Shown here piece by piece: positions 1 to 11,985 of a stretch of DNA of 64,000 nt (position 1 is its first letter; the number at the start of each line of letters is the position of its first letter). This DNA comes from Mugil cephalus (taxonomy: Eukaryota > Chordata > Actinopteri > Mugiliformes > Mugilidae): positions 8,573,501 to 8,637,500 of the forward strand of contig NC_061778.1 in the NCBI RefSeq assembly GCF_022458985.1. The letters run 5' to 3'. Made by a program: the position numbers and the translations under genes. Under the pieces are notes generated by a model that was given only the letters and a program-made list of their open reading frames with translations, was not told the DNA's origin and did not search any database.

Positions 1-1845
1 TTTATCAACACGAGCCGATCGGCTCCAGACGGAGTTGTTTGATGTACACAGAGAAACTCAACACATTACTAAACTAGAGTTTTAGACACATAATTACAAG
101 ACGTCAGTGCAAGAGTATAAATGCTTTAAATTGCCTAGACTGCTGCGTCACTGGCTCTGCACTGATACATTATAAACAAATGTACCAGGGTGCACATTGT
201 AGACTTTTGTATTTTGTCCATAGAAGAAGTCCCATAGTGCGACTGTGTATATGTCCCCACAGCATGAGTGACACAAGCAGACACACTGATAGTTATTAAC
301 ATTTTAATCATTACACATCATTCCTATTTTGAACCTGATCCACAGTGATTTAAACCAGATAGACAATCTATTGTCAATATTTATTATCTTCATTTAAAAC
401 TGCATCCTCAGTCCGGACTTATTAACAAGCAGATCTGTAACTAAAATATCTGCCATCCAGTCTAGCCGCGCTGATTTGGACGGAGCGTGTCAGATTCCAT
501 CAGCATCATCTTAACAGATGTAGATTGTTCTTTGCCTTGACTGTGGGATTTATTAACCACGCTTTATTCTCTGTCACGTCTGAGAGAGAGCTGCCGTTAA
601 TCTATATTCTGCCGCGGCTGCTCATCCTTCACGAACCAAATGCGCAACATGTGGCTGCATCTCGAAGGTTTATTTATAACCAGCCCAGCAGTCTGCAGGG
701 AAAGGGTTAAACTGTCTGCTTTAAGAACCAAACAGATGCTCCTGGGTGGTAAATGTGACACTAGCGAGCACAAAATGATGCTCAGTTACAGCTGTTGAAT
801 CAACATGCAACGTTCGTGAGTTATAGTTGCGTTTACTGTGAAATGGAAGTGATGTAAACGCGGTAGATTGTGCTTAATCTTCTCCCAGAAAACCCAGACA
901 CGACATGTTCTGATTTGCAGGCGAAGAGGCACAAGCTCACCCTCAGCCATCCCACTCCCTGCTCCAGCTCGTACATCTGAGCTGTGGGCGTGACCCGCTC
1001 CGGGGACAGTGGCAGGTGGGGAGTTTGACTGGGGCGGTACACCTGTCAAACGGTAACGCGTGTGTCCTAAGGCGAGCTCAGGGAGGACAGAAACTTCCCG
1101 TGGAGCATCAGGGCAAAAGCTCGCTTGATCTTGAATTTTTAGTATGAATAGGGAGTTCTGAAAGAAAGATCTTATAGGTGTGTTGCTCAGCTAAACTATA
1201 CTAGGAGGTACTGTTAGGTGGAATTTGTATTACATTCAGCATGGGTTTCTTTTTCTCCACAGGATGAAATGTAAGTTTTAAGATAAATGTGCTATTGAAC
1301 GGATTTGATAGATATTTTCCTCTCCGACGGTTAAATTATTAATGGTTTATCCTTCTCCCGGGCTTCATGACACATGACGAATAACAACTAGATCCTAGGA
1401 TGTGGAGTGAAACCAGGTCTCAGGGGAAAATTCTCATTTTCTTATTATACAGTTGTATTGCAGAACAAATAGCAGGAAGCTGCTTAGAGACTTGCCGTTG
1501 GGAGAGAAGAACGCAACCTGATAAATTATTCTGCTTGTCAGCGGGAGCCGAAATGCTTTTTCGGACTTTCAAAAGCAAACAGAGAAACCAGGAGATGATT
1601 CAGCCTCAGACAGAGTAGAATATGTCTCTTCGCTGTCATTGTCTCCCTACTTAGTACTTGTCTTGGGTTTTCCTTGATAAAACACACAGCAAGTCGATAC
1701 ACAGTGAGAGGCTACTGCATTAGGTAAATAACAGCATTGATTTAAAGATTCAGGCCGGTCGACTGTTGTGTGATCAGAGCTTTTCCATTCTTCTTCCTCC
1801 TCCTTTTTGTCCTTGTCTCTCCATTTACCCTTTTTCGCTTTCTAG
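1..1845. other. Intronic DNA upstream of the first visible pitpnm3 exon
   Basis: No exon of pitpnm3 or of any other gene could be recognised here in either strand. The short open frames show no family motif. The sequence ends in a pyrimidine-rich stretch (about 1785-1845) leading to the acceptor CTAG that opens the exon at 1846. It is therefore read as an intron; the amino-terminal half of the gene lies before the window. Confidence 0.6.
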
Positions 1846-3395
1846 CTGAGAGTATCCAAGGCCATCCAAATGTGTTTCTGGAAGGTGAGCAATCTCATGG
1901 AGGACCAGCTTCACAGCAGTCCTCTGAGACGAAGACCGAAGGAGGAGGAGGAGGAGGTGGAGGAGGGGGTGGAGGAGGAGGAGATGAGGGAGGCCGTAGA
2001 GCCAGCGTGACCAGTGTGGAAAGTGAAATGTCGATTTGCTCCATGGGGCAGCTGGGAAACACCATCGCTAACAGTAAGTGCAAAGGCAATAAAAGCTTAA
2101 AGGTCACTCTGTCCTCTTTCATTTATGTCCTGGATATGAGCATGGGTTGATGAAGTTTCACAGGATTTGAGCTGACCTCACATTTCATGTACAGTATCTG
2201 TGTTTTTGTCTCAGTTTCCAGTAGCTGGTGGGGCTCCAAAAGGTTGGACTACGCTCTGTACTGCCCCGACGTGCTGACCGCCTTCCCAACCGTGGCCCTG
2301 CCTCACCTTTTTCACGCCTCCTACTGGGAGTCCACTGATGTAGCTGTCTTTGTTCTCCGGCAGGTGGGACCACATTTCAAAGGGTTGTTTACCCCCGTCA
2401 AGTTTCACAAGTATTCTCTGCAGTATTAATACTCATGGCAGGTTTTATGTATTTTTCTCAGCTTAGCATTCTCTAAAGGCCACATCCGAGTGGAAATTCA
2501 CTAACAAAACTATTTGGAGGAGACAACTTATAACAAAATGAAAAGAAAATTCTAAGTCACATCAATATTTGGTATTACTACCCCTTTGCCTTCAAACCAG
2601 TATCACTCCTTATACGTGCACTTGCACAAAAGGGATTTAGTAGGGTCATAGTTGCGGTGGTCAGCCAACGAAACTTAGTGCAGCAGATGAAAAACACATC
2701 AAGATTATTTACCTTCGAAAGTAGAAGTAGCAGAGTCATCAGCTCAGAACTGGCAGAAACCAGTGGGATCCCGGTACACATCTACTGTCTGGAGAAGTCT
2801 GGCCAGAAGTGGTCCTTATGGAGGAGTTGCAGCCAAAAATCCATCCATCTGACATGTAAACAAGGCCAAGCAACTCAACTTTGAATGGCAACATAGGAAC
2901 TGGGGGTGCAGAAAAACAGCAGCCGGTGCTCTGGACTTATGAGTCAGAATTTGAAGTATTTGTCTATTAGCAGAAGGCAGTTTGTTCACCGAAGGGCTGG
3001 AGAGCGCTACAATAATGAGTGTCTGCAGGCAACAGTGACACATGGTGGAGGTTCCTTTCAAGTTTGGGGCTGCATTTCTGCAACTGGAGTTGGGCATTTG
3101 GTCAGGATTAATGGTGTCCTCAATACTAAGAAATACAGGCAGATACTTATCCATCATGCAGTACCATCAGGGTTTATTCTGTGGCATGACAAAGACCCCA
3201 GACATACAGCCAAGTTCATCAAGAACTATCTTCAGCTTAAAGAAGAACAAGAAGTCCTGGAAGTGATGGCACGGCCCCCACAGAGCCCTGATCTCAGCAG
3301 CACGGAGTGTGTCTGGGATTACTTGAAGAGACAGAAGGATTCGAGGAAGCCTACATCCGTCGAAGATCTGTTCTCCAAGATGTTTGGAACAACCT

Positions 3396-3445
<50 letters not shown>

Positions 3446-5897
3446 ATGAGGAACAGCTGCTGCCTCTTAATGAAGTCCTCTTGTTCAGAAGAAAGACAGT
3501 GATTATTTGTTCAAGGGTTTCTTCTGCACATGTGACGCCCTGAATATGTCTGGCAGCAAGCCAGTAATCCTATCAACGCTGCTCTGTGGTTTGTAACCGT
3601 GGACAGAACCAGTCGGAATGAGGAATAAATCGTGCCATAAATACGGCGAGATGTCGACATCTTTTCTTTTGCTGAACCTCTGTCCAGTCCTGAGTTATGG
3701 TCTTGATTTGCAGCAAAGAACAGTGCAAGTAATATAGAAGTTTATTTTTCACCTTCACGTTGATTGATGATGGTCAAAAATGGTGAGGTGCGCCATGAAG
3801 TGATGTTGTTTAGGATTCAAATCACACGTCTCAGACAGATGGGAGCCTTTTTATCTGAACTATTCTGATTCTGTAGTTTGTAGTCTGTTGCTGGTTTATG
3901 AAGAAATGAAAAAGGGTGTTGACTGCAACCTACAGAAGTCAGACCTTAAATGTGTCTTATTTTTTAAAGGGTTGCAACTGGTCTCCAAGTCATTTCCATA
4001 TTTCTATTATCGACTTTCTATCATCTTGTCATACCCAATGTTAGACTGAAAGAGTTTTACTTTGCCATTGGTGCTTATTTCTTGCACAGAAGCTGGGTTT
4101 AAAACCATGAGCCCTGTCAAAGTTACAAGCTCTAGCTACCCACTGAGCTGACCTTGAATATCTCACATCTTAAACCATGGTGGTGAGAAGGCTGTTCATT
4201 AAATGCCTCTGGCAACAGTGACACACTTTGATCATTAGAAGCCCAGAGAAGAAAGCAAAGATATATTTTTTTCACCCTGCTGTGTCACGTCTCCTATGAG
4301 AGAAGACGTGTAAAAAGCAGCACATAGAGTACAAGAGGATTTCAGAGTCACTTAAAGCTGCATCATATATAAAGATTTGTCATGAGATTTTTGAGCATCA
4401 TTGGAAGTGATTCCTTAAAGTAAAGGTGAATTACATCAAGAAAATGTCCAAGCTACCCCGCGTCTGTGTCAAATGTGGAGCCTCTTTCGAGATGTAAGCT
4501 GTAATTTTCTCCAAGTACTCTAAATCACCCCTCAGCCCTTAATCTGTGTCAGTGTTCCTCTTGTCACGAAAGCTTTCTATTAAAAAATGTGAATGTATGA
4601 TCCTTAAACCTAGCTGCAGATTTTCTTTCAAGGCTTCAGTTATGGCCAACCTTCCACACTGTGATTGTCTTGTCTTCACTGCATCAGCTGACACTAGAGT
4701 CTTCACTGATGGACGAGGCTGTGTCTCCTGAATGGCAGGATGTTATTTCAAAGGCCTGTGTGCTGAAACGTCTACTGTCTTGGATGTTTATTGACAGCTC
4801 ATGAGATGCGATTGCGTGAAGAGCCAGGAAGCGGACCACTCGGACTCAGCTCCGTTCTCCCCCTCCAGCCCACGTGAAAAGTGGCTCAGAAGGAGGACAC
4901 ATGTCAAACTAAGGGTGAGAAATTAATTGTTTTGCATGAATACGCTGTTTTTCCACTTTGCTTTAAAACAGGGGTCTTCAACATCTTTCAGGCCAACTTA
5001 CTATATTTGTTCTATATTAAACTTGGTCCAGCACTAACTATAGATATGCATCATCATTATAATTTAATCATTTAAAATAATTTATTTCAAGCTTTTTTTT
5101 TTATTATTTCACACATGAGCAACAGTATGTAGCAAATAATTGACAGATTCAATTTTTGATTTAAATTTAGCTGAATGTAGTAGAGACAGTGAATCACCAA
5201 AACATTTTGGCCTCAGCTGGCTCCTCTTCTTCTAAAACTTCTTTTACCTGGGGGCTGAACAGGCTCTCGGCCAGTTGAGATGAACCTGACAGTCAGCGTG
5301 TCATATGCGTCCTTGTGATTGGCTCAGCAGCGATAGGGGCGGCGCCTACTGTGTACAGGAGGCTTCGATTGACAGGCCTTGACCTGGCGTGGCGCTCTGT
5401 GTGAAATGGTGCACTGTTGTGACAGCTGCTATATCTCTGAATGAGTGAAGTGTTGACTGAAAGATGACGTCTTCTGCCTCCGTTTGTCCCTTTAACAAAA
5501 TATGTTGGATTGTGTTTAAATAAATTTCAATTTGTGAGGGGAAAATTAAAAAATATATAAAAATGTCTAATCAACCAAAGATTTTGCAACTCCCCCTGCA
5601 GTACCTCTGCATCCCCCCTAGGGGTCGTGGACCCCCTGTTGAAAACCTATGCTTTAAAATCGTCATGAATGTGCATTTATTGTTTCTGCAGTTTATTGTT
5701 TTGAATCTGGTATATTGAAGCTTGATTTGAACAGATTAATTCATATTTAAACAAGGCATTTTGGCTTAGACACAAGATGTTACACAACCTGAAATATTGT
5801 CATGCACACACAAACACACACACACACACTTATTGGCACAATGCATTCCCGAGGCAGTTTGGCTTAGACACAAGATGTTACACAACCTGAGATATTG

Positions 5898-5940
<43 letters not shown>

Positions 5941-8900
5941 TTGGCATAATGTATTCCCTAGTCCCTTACCCTAACCCTAACCATCTCAACTAAATGCTTA
6001 ACCCTAACCCTAATTGTAACCTTTACAATAAAAAAGAATCTTAATCCTCAACCAGCTCTGTAAAAAAGTGAAGACTGGCCGAAATGTCCTCACTTCCCAA
6101 AGAGACTTCCCTTTGTTGGTGAAAAACTCACACCAGCCCTCAGTACGTAGCAAGTACAAGAACAACACACACACACACACACACACACACACTGATACAT
6201 GACAAATTGTTTTCCTTCCCGTAAGGATGCATTTGAAGGAAGATAATTGTGCTCCAGACCAAAAAATTACCGCGCCTCTCAGACTGAGGGTCTGTTGAGA
6301 TAATATTCAACAACCTGAGTGCGGTACAGGTTGCGGATGACAAGACCTGAGACAGTGAATATTCCTTATACATCTTAATGCAAACAATGTCTCATTTCAG
6401 TTATTAATTTATTTTTTTTGTCCTACTCTATCGCTTTTTTGTCATTTTCTAAACAGCTATGAAATACTAGACCATAGCTGCCATGACGGCCATCGGTGCA
6501 AAAAAAAACCTTTATCATTAGCTTCTGAAGACATCATGCTTTATAGTGCTGCAGCCTGCACGAATTGGCTGTAGCCTGAATTTCTTAAAACACTCCCACA
6601 CTTTCACCTTGAAGCACTGAGGCAGGCAGACACATTCAATTACGATGCTTCTCATCCAAGCCATGTATAACAATCAAGGTCACATTGCGATCCATTTTCT
6701 AAAGGCTCAAAGTTAGTGACTGCGTGCTTCTCGTGAGGCTATAAATAGAATTGTATAACCAGGGTACCATGGAAACGTGTCTATATTTGACAAGGTTTTC
6801 TCCTTTCTCCTTCGCCTTGTTCATGCCTCACCTCGGCTAAGTGATGCGTTTCTCAGGTTGGCGCTTAGAGAATTTGCCCCATCCTGAATACAATTCAGTA
6901 AGTGGAGATTTAGAGCAGCACCATGCTGATTCAATCTGGGCGCAGCCAGCTCATCTGCTGCAGATTGATACTATTCAGAGAGACTTGGCATTTATTTCTG
7001 ATGTTCTCTGGCTCAGCGAGAGGTCCTTGTCCCAGCCGGGGAGCGACCACCACTGCGGCTGTTGTTTCTTGTGTTTTCTGCTGCTCTTTCACAGACAGGC
7101 GTCTCACTCGCTAACTCAAATCTTGAACTCTTTTGTCTGCGAGTGGAATTTGATACCGAGCCACATGTTGCTCGTTTGTGTTGTTTTTTGTTTTGTTTTT
7201 TTGCATATGGCCTTGCGGAGAGTTCTTTGAGAATTGTGTGCGAGGGAATCTAAGAAGATATTGAGCACACTCAGGCCTCGTCGAGTCACATCGCAGCAGT
7301 CTGCCATGTTTAATGTTTGCGCCCATGCATATGCGGTCACATACATGTTTGCTCACTCTGCGTGCCTGCCATCACAGGATCAGCGCAGCCTCGTGCTGGC
7401 AAACAATTAACTGTTGACAAAGCTAATGCAGGATAGCAGCTGGAAATGTCAAACTTCCTTGTTAGATGTCACATCCTTTAAATCAATTATCATTAGCTGA
7501 CGTGATGAAACAGTGAAACACAACAACACGGTTGATTACGTTATTGGTATACGTGTTAAGTGCAGAACCTCTATTAACTTTCCCTGTGTTGTCAATAAAC
7601 AGTGATTTTCAAGTGAACAAAATGAAGCTGTCTTGTTTCTTCTGTTTTAAGATTCAGAAATGCAGAATGAGAAATACTATCTAGAGCTGGGCCAACCACA
7701 TTTTAATGAGACTAGTTATTGAGGGGAGAAGCGGGGTGTCGAAAAAAGAGCGTGTGCACTCTGTAAAATATTCCAGGATAAAGTAAAGGTCACGGAAAGG
7801 GCAAAGAAACAGGAAGAAAAATTAAAATTTCTGTCGTGGTGGTCCGCAGTGGGGTCTGTGAATCAAACATTAGTACGCTCATAATATCCTATTAAAATGC
7901 AACCATCTCAGCAAGAGGAGATTTAGGGATTAGTGTTTCTCTGCCGATTCACTACGAGGTACTCACTGAATCATGCAATATGGAGAAAATGAACAAGACA
8001 AGAGAGCTTGTTGGAGAGTTTAGGGGACTTTTCTGTATTTGTGAAGTATTTTGCTGGGTATTGAAATCTGAAAATGAAACACATCAGAGCGGGAGACATG
8101 TCAGCCATTTTTCCTCTCATTGTGTACAGTATGTCTCAAAAGGCTGGGAAGGAAAGTTCAAACAAGGACAAATACCAGCGGGGATGTGTCTGCCTGAGCC
8201 TCACAATAGCTGAGGCAGACACAGAAGTAATTTCATACTGTGAACATACAGTATATAATCCTGTGGAAATGTTTTAGCCTCTTATTCATTGCACCGAATG
8301 TTGTGTCACATTCATTCTGCAGCCTGCCTGCCACAAACCCTGCAAGTGTACTTTGGAGAATTGATGTCATTTTGGTTAAAGTTGTTCAGATTACTGCACT
8401 TTGGACAAATTAATTGATCAATTAAAACTATTTATGCTCTATTTTTGAATTCATCCTTTCTTTGTTTGCCTGAACTATATACACATACATGACAAGTGCT
8501 TCATTTCCTTTGTACAAAACACTTCAAGATAAAAAATGTTTTTAAAATTAAGGAACAGCTTTTATGATGCTACACCATGATGTGGAAAACTTATCATCAG
8601 CCTTAATTTGTATTGTTGTATTTGAAGACTATTATTCAAAAATACTAAAATCTAAGAATAGAGCCTTGAGGTACCCCACACTATATTTTAGCTGTGTCAG
8701 ACTTGTTTGCTTTAATATTGTCTGTTGCTTTTGGGTGTTTCTTAAACTTAATTATATTCAAGTAATTAATTGTTAATATAAAGTAGTTTTAAAAATGTTG
8801 TTTATCTCAGGCTCTGCTGGGAGGTTTGATGATTCAAAGATTGTTTGCGCGCTTTCAAAAGTTTAAGAACGAGGGTAAAAGTTAAAGGTTCCATATTATG

Positions 8901-11591
8901 AAAAATTCACTTTATAAAGGCTTTCTAACAGTAATATGTGTATCCATTGCCTCTGTATGAGGCTCCAGAAGTGAAAAAAATAATTTCCCAAAAAGTCAAA
9001 AGTCATTTCCCTCACTTGCTTGCTCCCCTTTTTTAGCTAATGTTTGCTCAAACAGGGTCATCTGAGATTTTTCCCTTCTTTACCCACTCCCCGGATAGAT
9101 GAACCTGCCCTCTAAAATTACAGAGTGGGCGCCATTTTTTCACCTCGCAAACCCTCGTAAACACACATGGCAAAAGTACTAGCAAAGCAAGGCCATTGCT
9201 CTGTTGTTGGCTGCATCAACGAACCGTAACAATTACCCTTACAGTTAGCAGAAGCTATTGTTAGCAACATGGTAGTAACTGTAACAACACATATGAACAA
9301 ATTAACACAATATGTTTTGGGGCGAAAGAGACGAAGCTCATTAGCATTTAAAGGTACAGACACAGAAATAGCCTGTTCTCAGTAGAACTCACTAGAGTGA
9401 CTTCATGACTGGCTGAAATTCAGGACCAAGGCTGAATTTGGGGTAATTCACTTTGAAAAAAAAATGATGTTGGACCTTTGACACCTATATGAAATTCTTG
9501 AAAAAATGTACAACATGGAAACTCTAATGCTTGACATTAGGATCATTACATTGAAAATGCACCCAGGAGTATTTTTGGGGGAATTTAACAATAATCTTGT
9601 CATAATCTTCCTCATTGACTGCTAAGGTTTACTGCAGAGAATCAGATGAGCATCACAGACAGGATATTGTTACAATAAAAGCATAAAACTGATATTAGTG
9701 TCCTGAATAATTGATGTGTTGCTCCTTCTTGTCATGAACTGCAGAACGTCACAGCCAACCACAGAGTAAATGATGTCATCGCCACTGAGGACGGACCCCA
9801 GACTCTGGTCGGTCGCTTCATGTACGGCCCCTTGGACATGGTCACTCTGACTGGTGAAAAGGTGAGAAGCATCTACATGATCTGTAACGACTGATATTGT
9901 GCACATTTCTCTATCAGCAGCTGATTTAACTCTTTACGTGTTGCACCACCCGGCTACTCTCAGGTGGACATCCTGCTGATGACACAGCCTCAGTCGGGCC
10001 GCTGGGTTCACTTTGACACCGAGGTGACTAACAGCAGTGGCAGGGTAACATACACCATACCCAGGAGCAAGAAGCTTGGACTGGGAGTCTATCCAATTAA
10101 AATGGTGGTCAAGTAAGCATCTTAAATGTATCATGTTCTTCACAGAGTGCCGTCAATACGACATACGAGATAATGGTTGAATTTAGATCTGTATACATGC
10201 TCTGTGAAGGAGTGCAAGGTTCTTACTAGAGAGTGGTGGCCTTAAAGGATGTAAAGGATGTATTATGCAGCAGCTGCAGTTTTCTGCCATTTCTCATGCA
10301 GTCACTCTTATTTCAATCCAAAGAGGGGATCAAACCAGTGCAGAGGCCTACCTGACTGTGTTGCCACGGGGCATGGAGTGTGTTGTCTTCAGTATTGACG
10401 GATCTTTTGCTGCCAGCGTGTCAATCATGGGCAGCGACCCAAAGGTCCGCCCTGGAGCTGTCGATGTGGTCAGGTAACTAGGTTATTCTCTCTGGATGTG
10501 TGTGAGTATATGCTTGTGCGTCTGGATGAGTTTGCAAATGAACGAATTTGTAAATTGACCACATGTGCACGTTTGAGAGTGCTTGATGTTATTCACTTGC
10601 AGGCACTGGCAGGACCTGGGCTATCTTATCATCTACATCACAGGCCGTCCTGACATGCAGAAACAGCGTGTGGTGTCCTGGCTCTCGCAGCACAACTTCC
10701 CCCACGGGATGATCTTCTTCTCTGAAGGCCTCGTTCATGATCCGCTGCGGCAAAAGACCATATTCCTCAGGAACCTCATTCAGGAGGTACAAATCGGAGA
10801 CAAACCGCTGTTCTGACATTAACTGCGCTGTTAATCTTTCCTGTTCCTTGCCCTGCATTGAGCCCTTTTCTCACTGTTTGTCACTGTTTTGCAAGCTCAC
10901 ACTGTCATAGCCTTGGGTTGTTCTGCTTCGAAATGCCACACGCATCTCCAACTGATTACGTTCTCTCTCACCAGTGTCACATTAAGATCAACTCTGCTTA
11001 TGGCTCCATGAAGGACATCTCTGTTTACAACATGCTGGGCCTCAGCCCCTCGCAGATTTATATTGTTGGCAGACCTTCGAAGAAGTACCAAAATCAGTGT
11101 CAGGTAGTTCAGTTTTCATTTGTGTCCTTGTGCTTCTGTTTGCTTTATTTCTCTTGAAAGTTTCAGATTCTCCTCTTGGCTTTTCTCATTTTCTTTAATC
11201 TCTTCTGTCTGATTTCCTAACCCCCTTTACTATCTGTTCCTAGTTCCTTAGCGAGGGTTACGCTGCACACCTCTCCACCCTTCAGTTCGGGCACAGAGCC
11301 AGACCCAAGAAATCCCCTTCAGTTCGGATGGTCTTAAGGAAAGGTTCATTCGGTCTCTCGGCAAAGCCTGACTTCCTTTGCAAACGCACCCACCTGCGCA
11401 GGACCATGTCGGTCCAGCAGCCCGACCCGCCGTGCACACCCAACCCCAAGCCTGAGCGAGCCCAGAGCCAGCCGGAGTCAGATAAGGACCACGGAGGAGG
11501 GGGCGGAGGAGGAGGAGGAGGAGGAGGAGGAGGGGGTGGACAAACTGCATGGGGACGTGCCTCCATACACCGTGGAGACACCACTCCCTGA
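1846..11591 (+). CDS. pitpnm3: pitpnm3 (membrane-associated phosphatidylinositol transfer family member 3 / NIR1), 3' half, nine exons
   Basis: Exons 1846-2073, 2215-2363, 4798-4914, 9745-9861, 9964-10112, 10324-10473, 10603-10786, 10975-11103 and 11244-11591; every junction is GT-AG and the phases agree. The first exons carry the end of the DDHD region ([35 protein letters not shown]). Exons 10324-10786 carry the LNS2 domain ([46 protein letters not shown]). The HAD-type first aspartate is replaced (SIDGS instead of DIDGT), which is normal for this family. The C-terminus ([36 protein letters not shown]) matches PITPNM3 rather than PITPNM1/2 as I know them. PITPNM3 lacks the N-terminal PI-transfer domain of its relatives, is known to bind the kinase PYK2, and is linked to retinal dystrophy in man. 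Two poly-glycine tracts (from about 1939 and 11492) come from GGA repeats. The upstream exons are outside the window. Confidence 0.93.
2540..3398 (+). mobile_element. Degenerate Tc1-like transposase relic in a pitpnm3 intron
   Basis: The translation at 2657-2884 reads as the helix-turn-helix half of a Tc1 transposase ([17 protein letters not shown]). The part at 2990-3395 reads as the catalytic half ([60 protein letters not shown]). The first catalytic aspartate is lost: in the frame that would carry the usual WTDES the sequence gives WTYES, and that frame differs from the downstream one. Stops and a frame change break the gene. The right end runs into a TG microsatellite. Not functional. Confidence 0.85.
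3399..3443. repeat. (TG)n microsatellite
   Basis: About 22 uninterrupted TG units directly abut the truncated right side of the Tc1-like relic. Confidence 0.97.
3444..4797. other. pitpnm3 intron, no further feature seen
   Basis: Single-copy-looking AT-rich sequence without recognisable exons or terminal repeats. It ends at the acceptor TTGACAG before the exon at 4798. Confidence 0.5.
4969..5651. mobile_element. Non-autonomous hAT element with 8-bp target duplication
   Basis: The element begins CAGGGGTCTTCAAC and its right end, read in reverse, begins CATAGGTTTTCAAC (11 of 14 bases match). It is flanked by a perfect 8-bp direct repeat CTTTAAAA at 4961-4968 and 5652-5659, the duplication size made by hAT transposases. 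There is no transposase coding sequence inside. A truncated relative lies at 11758-11985. Confidence 0.75.
5757..5962. repeat. Tandem duplication of a roughly 100-bp unit with (CA)n
   Basis: The unit 'ttggcttagacacaagatgt ... CA repeat ... ttggca.aatg.attccc' occurs twice in direct orientation, about 5760-5853 and 5859-5959. The copies differ by a few substitutions and by CA length (5813-5828 versus 5900-5937). Confidence 0.85.
5963..6200. repeat. Interspersed repeat with telomere-like CCCTAA motifs and (CA)n
   Basis: CCCTAA units occur at 5968-5981 and 6000-6012, followed by sequence mentioning 'gaaatgtcctcacttcccaa' and ending in a CA tract (6166-6191). From memory this arrangement is a common dispersed repeat of fish genomes; it is interstitial and not a telomere. 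Confidence 0.55.
6201..8883. other. pitpnm3 intron, no gene recognised
   Basis: No exon, RNA gene or clear transposon end seen on either strand. Open frames up to 129 codons show no known motif and unlike-coding composition. Confidence 0.5.
8884..9482. mobile_element. Probable non-autonomous DNA transposon, 0.6 kb
   Basis: The left end reads AAAGGTTCCATATTATG and the right end, reversed, reads AAAGGTCCAACATCAT, giving an imperfect terminal inverted repeat. The left end resembles a widespread fish repeat beginning 'aaaggtyccatattatg'. A convincing target-site duplication was not seen, so the borders are approximate. It carries no transposase. Confidence 0.45.
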
Positions 11592-11757
11592 CGTCAGAAA
11601 AGAAATAGAAGGTTTGCAGGAGGACAAAAGAGGAGGAGAACAAAGGAGTCTTAGTGTCCAGGGCCAAGGTGATTCCAGGTTTCATTTTTTTGTAATTTTA
11701 GCCGCTGTTCTCACTGGGAGTTAGCTTCTCTTCTGCTAATGTTGCATCATGCCTCTG

Positions 11758-11985
11758 GCATTTTACCTGGGGACTGAAGAGGCTCTCGTGATTGGCTCAA
11801 CAGCGATAGGGGTGGAGCCTACTGTGTACAGGAGGCTTAGATTGACAGGTCTAGAGTGGTGCTCTGCGCTCCATGTCTCATTGAACGAGTGTTGACTGAA
11901 AGATAACGTCTTCTTATCCCTTTAGTAAAATATGTTGGATTCATGTTAGTGTGTATTTAAAGAAAATTAAAGAATTAAAATGCAG
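11758..11985. mobile_element. Fragment of the same hAT family as 4969-5651
   Basis: The blocks 'ttttacctgggg.ctgaa.aggctctcg', 'gtgattggctcarcagcgat', 'cctactgtgtacaggaggct' and 'gttgactgaaagat.acgtc' are shared in order with the element at 4969-5651. The copy lacks about 60 bp present in the longer one and both termini. Confidence 0.8.

Noticed and set aside
1895-2122. Minus-strand frame with a poly-proline run
   Set aside because: It is the complement of the poly-glycine part of a pitpnm3 exon.
5966-6014. Telomere end
   Set aside because: Only a few CCCTAA units, interrupted and flanked by ordinary intron sequence; interstitial repeat.
6841-7230. 129-codon open frame in a pitpnm3 intron
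   Set aside because: No homology visible and overlapping frames of similar length on both strands; treated as chance.
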